From Pseudomonadota bacterium (lineage in GTDB: Bacteria > Pseudomonadota > Gammaproteobacteria > Xanthomonadales > Xanthomonadaceae), in NCBI GenBank assembly GCA_023391775.1, contig JAEWAG010000427.1, forward strand, positions 1-7,387: 7,387 nucleotides of DNA. Reading direction: 5' to 3'. Below the pieces are notes generated by a model that was given only the letters and a program-made list of their open reading frames with translations, was not told where the DNA came from and did not search any database. The translations under genes and the position numbers were made by a program. Positions within the stretch are counted from its first letter, which is position 1; the number at the start of each line of letters is the position of its first letter. This document shows, piece by piece, positions 1 to 7,387 of this stretch.

Positions 1-512
1 GCGCGATCGAGCGGCTGCAGGCGGCCCGCCACGTGCTGGCCGGAAGCCGCGTGGACCTGATGCGCTCGCATATCTGGATGGCCGTGCGCGAGGGCGCGCC
101 GGTGCCGCCGCTGGGCGATGAGGCGCAGGTGCGCGAGGCGGTGCTGCGGGCGGCGAGCATCGGATATTCCACCGGACCCAGTGGCACTTACCTGGCCGGG
201 CTGTTCCAGCGTTGGGGCATCCACGAGGAAGTCGAGCGGCGCCTGGTCAAGCCGCCGCCGGGAGTTCCGGTGGGGGCGCTGATCGCCCGCGGCGAGGTGG
301 AGCTCGGCTTCCAGCAGCGCAGCGAGCTGGTCGGGCTGCACGGCGTCAACGCCATCGGCCCGCTGCCCGGGCCGATCCAGCATCCGACGGTGTTCTCCGG
401 CGCCGTATGCGCCACCAGCACCCGGCCGCAGCACGCGGCGCGGCTGCTGCGGTTCCTGGCCTGCGAACAGGCCCGGACCATCAAACAGGCCCATGGGATG
501 GAGCCGGCCTGA
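1..512 (+). CDS. ModA-like substrate-binding protein, 3' part (5' end outside window)
   Basis: The reading frame is open from the first base to a TGA at 510-512, giving 169 visible residues. The gene therefore starts before the window, and the internal GTG at 33 is not a convincing start because coding-like sequence continues upstream of it. The visible part resembles the C-terminal half or two-thirds of small ModA-like type 2 periplasmic-binding-fold proteins (COG0725-like). It has a GYSTGPSGTYLAGLFQRWGI segment around residues 58-77, a helix/strand pair ending in GEVELGFQQRSEL, then an IGPLPGPIQHPTVFSGAV segment before the C-terminal helix. Family members often lack a signal peptide and sit beside catabolic operons; whether this one has one cannot be seen. 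The ligand is unknown and need not be molybdate; an organic acid is a guess from context. It lies 48 bp before ligJ on the same strand and may be the first gene of the operon. An alternative is the sensing domain of a ModE/LysR-like regulator whose DNA-binding part is cut off. Confidence 0.75.
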   Translation, partial: AIERLQAARHVLAGSRVDLMRSHIWMAVREGAPVPPLGDEAQVREAVLRAASIGYSTGPSGTYLAGLFQRWGIHEEVERRLVKPPPGVPVGALIARGEVELGFQQRSELVGLHGVNAIGPLPGPIQHPTVFSGAVCATSTRPQHAARLLRFLACEQARTIKQAHGMEPA

Positions 513-518
513 TCCCCC

Positions 519-537
519 GCGGGCCCGACCGGTCCGC
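519..537 (+). other. Short GC-rich hairpin between the substrate-binding protein gene and ligJ
   Basis: GCGGGCC (519-525) can pair with GGTCCGC (531-537) around a 5-base loop, giving seven pairs, one of them G-U in RNA. It begins 6 bases after the upstream stop codon. No run of T follows, so it is not a standard intrinsic terminator. It could be a 3' end stabiliser, an RNA processing or attenuation element, or chance in GC-rich DNA. Confidence 0.3.
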
Positions 538-546
538 AACGAACCA

Positions 547-558
547 CAGGTAGACCTG
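547..558. promoter_or_regulatory. Short palindrome overlapping the ligJ ribosome-binding region
   Basis: CAGGT (547-551) and ACCTG (554-558) are perfect inverted repeats separated by AG, ending two bases before the ligJ ATG at 561. The AGG at 548-550 is the only Shine-Dalgarno-like sequence for ligJ, so in RNA this tiny stem would hide it. Arms of 5 bp are short enough to occur by chance, and a protein-binding function is not shown. Confidence 0.2.
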
Positions 559-560
559 CA

Positions 561-1589
561 ATGATCATCGACATCCACGGCCACTACACCACCGCCCCCA
601 AGGCGCTGGAGGAATGGCGCAACCGCCAGATCGCGGCGATCGGCAATCCGGCCGCGATGCCCAAGGCCTCGGAGCTGAAGATCTCCGACGACGACATCCG
701 CGAGTCGATAGAGTCCAACCAGCTGCGCCTGATGCGCGAGCGCGGCGCGGACCTGACCATCTTCTCGCCGCGCGCCAGCTTCATGGCCCACCACATCGGC
801 GACTTCCAGGTCTCCTCGGCCTGGGCGGCGATCTGCAACGAGATGTGCTACCGGGTCAGCCAGCTTTTCCCGGACCACTTCATCCCGGCGGCGATGCTGC
901 CGCAGAGCCCGGGCGTGGATCCGGCCACCTGCATCCCCGAGCTGGTGCGCTGCGTGGAGGAGTTCGGCAACGTCGCGGTCAACCTCAACCCGGACCCGTC
1001 CGGTGGCCACTGGAACAGCCCGCCGCTGACCGACCGCGCCTGGTACCCGATCTACGAGAAGCTGGTCGAGTACGACATCCCGGCGATGGTCCACGTGAGC
1101 ACCAGCTGCAACAGCTGTTTCCACACCACCGGCGCGCATTACATCAACGCCGACACCACCGCGTTCATGCAGCTGCTGCAGGGCGACCTGTTCCGGGATT
1201 TCCCGACCCTGAAGATGATCATTCCCCACGGCGGCGGCGCCGCGCCCTACCACTGGGGGCGCTACCGCGGCCTGGCCCAGGAGCTGAAGAAGCCGCTGCT
1301 GGGCGAGCACCTGCTGCGGAACGTGTTCTTCGACACTTGCGTGTACCACCAGCCGGGCATCGACCTGCTGGCCAGCGTCATCCCGGTGGACAACATCCTG
1401 TTCGCCAGCGAGATGATCGGCGCCGTGCGCGGCATCGATCCGGAGACCGGCCACTACTACGACGACACCAAACGCTACATCGAGGCCAACACCCGGCTCA
1501 GCGCCGAGGACAGGTACAAGATCTACGAGGGCAACGCACGTCGCGTGTACCCGCGCCTGGATGCGGCGCTCAAGCAGAGGGGCAAGTAA
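561..1589 (+). CDS. ligJ: 4-oxalomesaconate hydratase (LigJ-type, amidohydrolase superfamily)
   Basis: This 342-residue cytosolic enzyme adds water to the keto form of 4-oxalomesaconate (KCH), giving 4-carboxy-4-hydroxy-2-oxoadipate in the protocatechuate 4,5-cleavage and gallate pathways. It belongs to the COG2159 amidohydrolase branch and matches the roughly 340-residue length of Sphingobium LigJ. The N-terminal metal motif is His6-x-His8 in MIIDIHGHY. His178 lies in PAMVHVS and His223 in IIPHGGG. Glu284 in FASEM stands where classical amidohydrolases carry an aspartate, which is the signature of LigJ hydratases. The ATG at 561 is preferred because it puts the HxH motif at the expected positions; the Shine-Dalgarno (AGG at 548-550) is weak. 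It is the first core enzyme gene of the operon, and ligK follows after 2 bp. Function is confident from the residues and from the ligK/I/A/B/C context. Confidence 0.95.
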   Translation: MIIDIHGHYTTAPKALEEWRNRQIAAIGNPAAMPKASELKISDDDIRESIESNQLRLMRERGADLTIFSPRASFMAHHIGDFQVSSAWAAICNEMCYRVSQLFPDHFIPAAMLPQSPGVDPATCIPELVRCVEEFGNVAVNLNPDPSGGHWNSPPLTDRAWYPIYEKLVEYDIPAMVHVSTSCNSCFHTTGAHYINADTTAFMQLLQGDLFRDFPTLKMIIPHGGGAAPYHWGRYRGLAQELKKPLLGEHLLRNVFFDTCVYHQPGIDLLASVIPVDNILFASEMIGAVRGIDPETGHYYDDTKRYIEANTRLSAEDRYKIYEGNARRVYPRLDAALKQRGK

Positions 1590-1591
1590 CC

Positions 1592-2275
1592 ATGTACGAA
1601 CTGGGCGTGGTCTACCGCAACATCGAACGGGCCGATCGCCAGGTCGCCGACGCACTGGCCGCACTGGGCTCGGCGACCGTGCACGAGGCCATGGGCCGGG
1701 TTGGCCTGCTCAAGCCCTACATGCGTCCGATCTATCCGGGCGTGCAGGTTTCCGGAACCGCGGTGACGGTGCTGCTGCACCCCGGCGACAACTGGATGAT
1801 GCACGTAGCCGCCGAGCAGATCCGGCCCGGAGACATCGTCGTGGCCGCGGTGACCGCCGAGTGCACCGACGGCTACTTCGGTGACCTGCTGGCCACCAGC
1901 TTCCAGGCCCGCGGCGCGCGTGCGCTGGTGATCGAGGCCGGTGTGCGCGACGTCAAGACCCTGCAGGAGATGAACTTCCCGGTATGGAGCAAGGCCATCA
2001 GTGCGAAGGGCACGATCAAGGCGACCCTGGGGTCGGTCAACATCCCGGTGGTGTGTGCCGGCATGTGGGTCACCCCGGGCGATGTGATCGTGGCCGATGA
2101 CGACGGTGTGGTCTGCGTGCCGAAGGCCATTGCCGCAGCCACCCTGGAAGCGGCGCGCAAGCGCGAGTCTTTCGAAGGCGAGAAGCGCGACAAGCTTGCC
2201 TCCGGCGTGCTGGGCCTGGACATGTACGGGATGCGCGAGCCGCTGGCCAAGGCCGGCCTGCGCTACATCGACTGA
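1592..2275 (+). CDS. ligK: 4-carboxy-4-hydroxy-2-oxoadipate aldolase (HMG/CHA aldolase, RraA-like fold)
   Basis: This 227-residue class II, divalent-metal-dependent aldolase cleaves 4-carboxy-4-hydroxy-2-oxoadipate to pyruvate and oxaloacetate, the last step of the pathway; family members also decarboxylate oxaloacetate. The diagnostic D-X20-R-D motif is exact: Asp98 in GYFGDLL, then Arg119-Asp120 in [22 protein letters not shown] segment near residues 163-177 is typical of the RraA/HMG aldolase fold. The length matches characterised HMG/CHA aldolases. The ATG at 1592 lies 2 bp after the ligJ stop and is preceded by a good Shine-Dalgarno, AGAGGGG at 1576-1582, inside the end of ligJ. The same reading frame is open far upstream through ligJ, but that part is a shadow of ligJ. 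The gene ends in TGATG, which shares one base with the next start. Confidence 0.95.
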   Translation: MYELGVVYRNIERADRQVADALAALGSATVHEAMGRVGLLKPYMRPIYPGVQVSGTAVTVLLHPGDNWMMHVAAEQIRPGDIVVAAVTAECTDGYFGDLLATSFQARGARALVIEAGVRDVKTLQEMNFPVWSKAISAKGTIKATLGSVNIPVVCAGMWVTPGDVIVADDDGVVCVPKAIAAATLEAARKRESFEGEKRDKLASGVLGLDMYGMREPLAKAGLRYID

Positions 2276-3186
2276 TGCGTACGGTCGCGCTTGTCGGCTA
2301 CGGCGAGGTCGGCCGGATCCTGGCCGAGGATCTGCGTGCGGCGGGCGTCGAGGTCAGCGCCTGGGACCGGGCCCTGGATACCGACCCGGTCCGCGCCGCG
2401 GGCATGCGCGAACATGCCCGCGCCCACGGCGTACGCCTGGATGCGAGCGCGCCCGGTGCGGTCCACGGCGCGGCCCTGGTGGTCAGCGCGGTCACCGCCA
2501 GCCAGACCCTGCAGGCCGCAGCGGACTGTGTGCAGGGCCTGTGCCCGGGCGTGTTCTTCCTGGACCTCAACAGCGCCTCGCCCGGTACCAAGCAGCAGGC
2601 GGCGCGGCAGGTCGAGCAGGCTGGCGTCCGCTACGTGGAAGGGGCGGTGATGACCTCGCTGCCGCCGTACCGGATCCGGGTGCCCATGCTGCTGGGTGGC
2701 CCGCACGCGCAGGCACTGGAAGCACCGCTGCAGGGCCTGGGATTCGCCGCGCGCTTCCACGACGCGCGGCTGGGCGTGGCCAGCGCGACCAAGATGTGCC
2801 GCAGCATCATGATCAAGGGCATCGAGGCGCTGGTGGTGGAGAGCTTCACCGCCGCGCGCCATTACGGCGTGGAGGACGCGGTCATCGCCTCGCTGCAGGA
2901 GACGTTCCCGGGCATCGACTGGGAGAAGCAGGGCAGCTACTTCTTCCAGCGCGTGATCGAGCACGGCCGTCGCCGCAGCGAAGAGATGGTCGAGGTCGCC
3001 CGCACCGTCGCCGAGGCCGGCCTCGAACCGTTCGCCGCCGACGCCAGCGCCCGCCGCCAGGCGCGCATGGCCGAGCTGGGCGACGCCGGCGTGTTCGGCG
3101 CCCGCCATTCCCCCACCTTTGCCCGCAGCGCCGACTGGCGCGACGAGGCCGACCGCCTGCTGGCGGCACAGCACCACGAGGACTGA
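2275..3186 (+). CDS. NAD(P)-dependent dehydrogenase with 6PGDH-like N-terminus and DUF1932 C-terminus
   Basis: This 303-residue protein has an N-terminal Rossmann fold with the nucleotide loop Gly8-x-Gly10-x-x-Gly13 (GYGEVG). Asp31-Arg32 follow the second strand, so NAD or NADP preference cannot be read. The LDLNSASPGTK segment (96-106) is typical of the 6-phosphogluconate/beta-hydroxyacid dehydrogenase superfamily. Lys173 in ATKMCRS is the likely catalytic lysine; the asparagine four residues later in classical beta-hydroxyacid dehydrogenases appears to be Ser177 here. The C-terminal helical part, with HGRRRSEEM at 230-238, fits DUF1932. The ATG overlaps the ligK stop by one base and has no visible Shine-Dalgarno, so translation is probably coupled to ligK. 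The substrate is unknown. Its position suggests a keto or hydroxy acid of the protocatechuate 4,5 pathway, which is inference only; no core step requires a second dehydrogenase. Confidence 0.85.
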   Translation: MRTVALVGYGEVGRILAEDLRAAGVEVSAWDRALDTDPVRAAGMREHARAHGVRLDASAPGAVHGAALVVSAVTASQTLQAAADCVQGLCPGVFFLDLNSASPGTKQQAARQVEQAGVRYVEGAVMTSLPPYRIRVPMLLGGPHAQALEAPLQGLGFAARFHDARLGVASATKMCRSIMIKGIEALVVESFTAARHYGVEDAVIASLQETFPGIDWEKQGSYFFQRVIEHGRRRSEEMVEVARTVAEAGLEPFAADASARRQARMAELGDAGVFGARHSPTFARSADWRDEADRLLAAQHHED

Positions 3187-6365
<3,179 letters not shown>

Positions 6366-6367
6366 GC

Positions 6368-7363
6368 ATGGGCATCACCGCGCTGCGCCAGATTGGTCCG
6401 TTCCAGGTCGCGCCCATCGGCCTGGGCTGCATGGGCTTCAACCACGCCTACGGCACGCCGGTGCCCGAGGCGCAGGCGCGCGCGGTGCTGCTGCGCGCGC
6501 TGGCACGGGGCGTGACCCTGTTCGATACCGCGGCCCTGTACGGCTTCGGCCTCAACGAGGAACTGGTCGGGCGGATCCTGGCGCCGCACCGCTCGCGCAT
6601 CGTGCTGGCCTCCAAGGGCGGCATGGTCGGGGTGGACGGCAAGCGTGTGATCGACGGGCGCCCCGACTCGCTGGTGCGCCACTGCGAGGACAGCCTGCGC
6701 CGCCTGGGCACCGACGTGATCGACCTGTACTACCTGCACCGCTGGGACAAGGCGGTGCCGGTGGAGGAGAGCATGGGCGCGTTGTCCCGGCTGGTCGAGC
6801 AGGGCAAGGTGCGGGCGCTGGGCCTGTCGGAGGTGTCGGCGGCGACCCTCGCCCGGGCCCAGGCCGTGCACCCGGTGGCCGCGGTGCAGACCGAATACTC
6901 GCTGTGGACCCGCAACCCGGAGATCGCACTGCTGCAGGCCTGCCGCCGCGACGGCGTGGCCCTGGTCGCCTTCAGCCCGCTGGGACGCGGCGTGCTCACC
7001 GGCCGCCTGCGCGATCCCTCCGCACTGGTGGCTGGCGACATCCGCAAGGCGATGCCGCGTTTCAGCGCCGCCAACTTCCCGGCCAACCTGGCCCTGGTGG
7101 ACCGGCTGGCCGAGCTTGCCGGCCAGGCCAGCTGTACTGCCGCGCAGCTGGCCCTGGCCTGGCTGCTGCAGCGTGATCCGTGCGTGGTGCCGATTCCCGG
7201 CACCACCTCGGTACCGCACCTGGACGAGCTGCTGGACACCCTCCCGCTGGCCGCACCGGCCGGCGCCGTGGAGGAGGCCGGGCGGCTGATCGGCGAGCAC
7301 AGCGTGGCCGGGCCGCGTTACCCGGACGGCACCCAGGCGGAGATCGACACCGAGCTGTTCTGA
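6368..7363 (+). CDS. Aldo/keto reductase (AKR13-like)
   Basis: This 331-residue predicted cytosolic TIM-barrel oxidoreductase uses NADPH to reduce aldehydes or ketones. The catalytic tetrad is complete: Asp53 (LFDTAALYG), Tyr58, Lys83 (ASKGG) and His124 (YYLHRWD). The IGLGCMGFNHAYG opening, the VQTEYSLWTRNPE strand, AFSPLGRGVLTG, and the C-terminal cofactor segment PIPGTTSVPHLDELL near residues 277-291 are typical of the YakC/AKR13-type group. It starts 2 bp after the ligC stop, with AGG at 6359-6361 as a modest ribosome-binding site, so it is very likely the last gene of the operon. No core step of protocatechuate 4,5-cleavage needs it. It may detoxify reactive aldehydes such as the ring-cleavage semialdehyde or aromatic aldehydes entering the pathway; this is a guess. 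Confidence 0.9.
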   Translation: MGITALRQIGPFQVAPIGLGCMGFNHAYGTPVPEAQARAVLLRALARGVTLFDTAALYGFGLNEELVGRILAPHRSRIVLASKGGMVGVDGKRVIDGRPDSLVRHCEDSLRRLGTDVIDLYYLHRWDKAVPVEESMGALSRLVEQGKVRALGLSEVSAATLARAQAVHPVAAVQTEYSLWTRNPEIALLQACRRDGVALVAFSPLGRGVLTGRLRDPSALVAGDIRKAMPRFSAANFPANLALVDRLAELAGQASCTAAQLALAWLLQRDPCVVPIPGTTSVPHLDELLDTLPLAAPAGAVEEAGRLIGEHSVAGPRYPDGTQAEIDTELF

Positions 7364-7364
7364 A

Positions 7365-7384
7365 CCCGGCTGGATGGGGCCGGG
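7365..7384 (+). terminator. Possible GC-rich hairpin after the last gene
   Basis: CCCGGC (7365-7370) pairs perfectly with GCCGGG (7379-7384) around an 8-base loop, starting two bases after the stop of the aldo/keto reductase gene. This is where an operon terminator would be expected. The window ends three bases later, so a T tract cannot be checked, and the short stem may be chance in GC-rich DNA. Confidence 0.3.
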
Positions 7385-7387
7385 CGG

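Noticed and set aside
33..512. GTG at 33 as the true start of the first gene
   Set aside because: The same frame is open and coding-like (AIERLQAARH) back to the window edge, and the family is longer than 159 residues, so the gene is cut by the edge.
614..1591. Upstream in-frame extension of LigK through the ligJ region
   Set aside because: The extension is an Arg/Pro/Gly-rich out-of-frame reading of ligJ. A good Shine-Dalgarno and the usual family length place the ligK start at 1592.

Overview
The window holds a compact catabolic operon for the meta (4,5-extradiol) cleavage of protocatechuate, the central intermediate of lignin-derived and other plant aromatics. Everything is on the + strand. 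The DNA is very GC-rich, with third codon positions dominated by G and C. Together with the gene content this suggests a free-living or plant/soil-associated proteobacterium. A Xanthomonadaceae-type gammaproteobacterium (Stenotrophomonas, Pseudoxanthomonas, Lysobacter or Xanthomonas relatives) is my best guess, but it is inferred from general style and not from a marker gene.

Layout: (1) 1-512, the 3' part of a ModA-like substrate-binding protein gene that runs in from the left edge. (2) 513-560, a 48-bp gap with a small hairpin and a short palindrome. (3) 561-6365, seven tightly packed genes: ligJ (4-oxalomesaconate hydratase), ligK (CHA aldolase), a DUF1932/6PGDH-like dehydrogenase, ligI (PDC lactonase), ligA and ligB (protocatechuate 4,5-dioxygenase alpha and beta) and ligC (CHMS dehydrogenase). 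(4) 6368-7363, an aldo/keto reductase. (5) 7364-7387, the start of an intergenic region with a short GC-rich hairpin. From ligJ to the reductase, neighbouring genes overlap by 1-4 bp or are separated by at most 3 bp, so this is almost certainly one transcript with translational coupling.

How the genes work together: LigAB opens the protocatechuate ring to 4-carboxy-2-hydroxymuconate-6-semialdehyde. LigC oxidises its cyclic hemiacetal form to 2-pyrone-4,6-dicarboxylate (PDC). LigI hydrolyses PDC to 4-oxalomesaconate. After tautomerisation/isomerisation, LigJ hydrates it to 4-carboxy-4-hydroxy-2-oxoadipate. LigK cleaves that to pyruvate and oxaloacetate, which enter central metabolism. Known catalytic residues of all the core enzymes can be found in the translations.

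The pathway itself is well described. The less explained parts are the DUF1932 dehydrogenase inserted between ligK and ligI, the terminal aldo/keto reductase, the ModA-like protein just upstream, and the absence from this window of a recognisable LigU/GalD isomerase, a regulator (LigR-type LysR) and a transporter. I see no RNA genes, CRISPR arrays, insertion sequences or long repeats.
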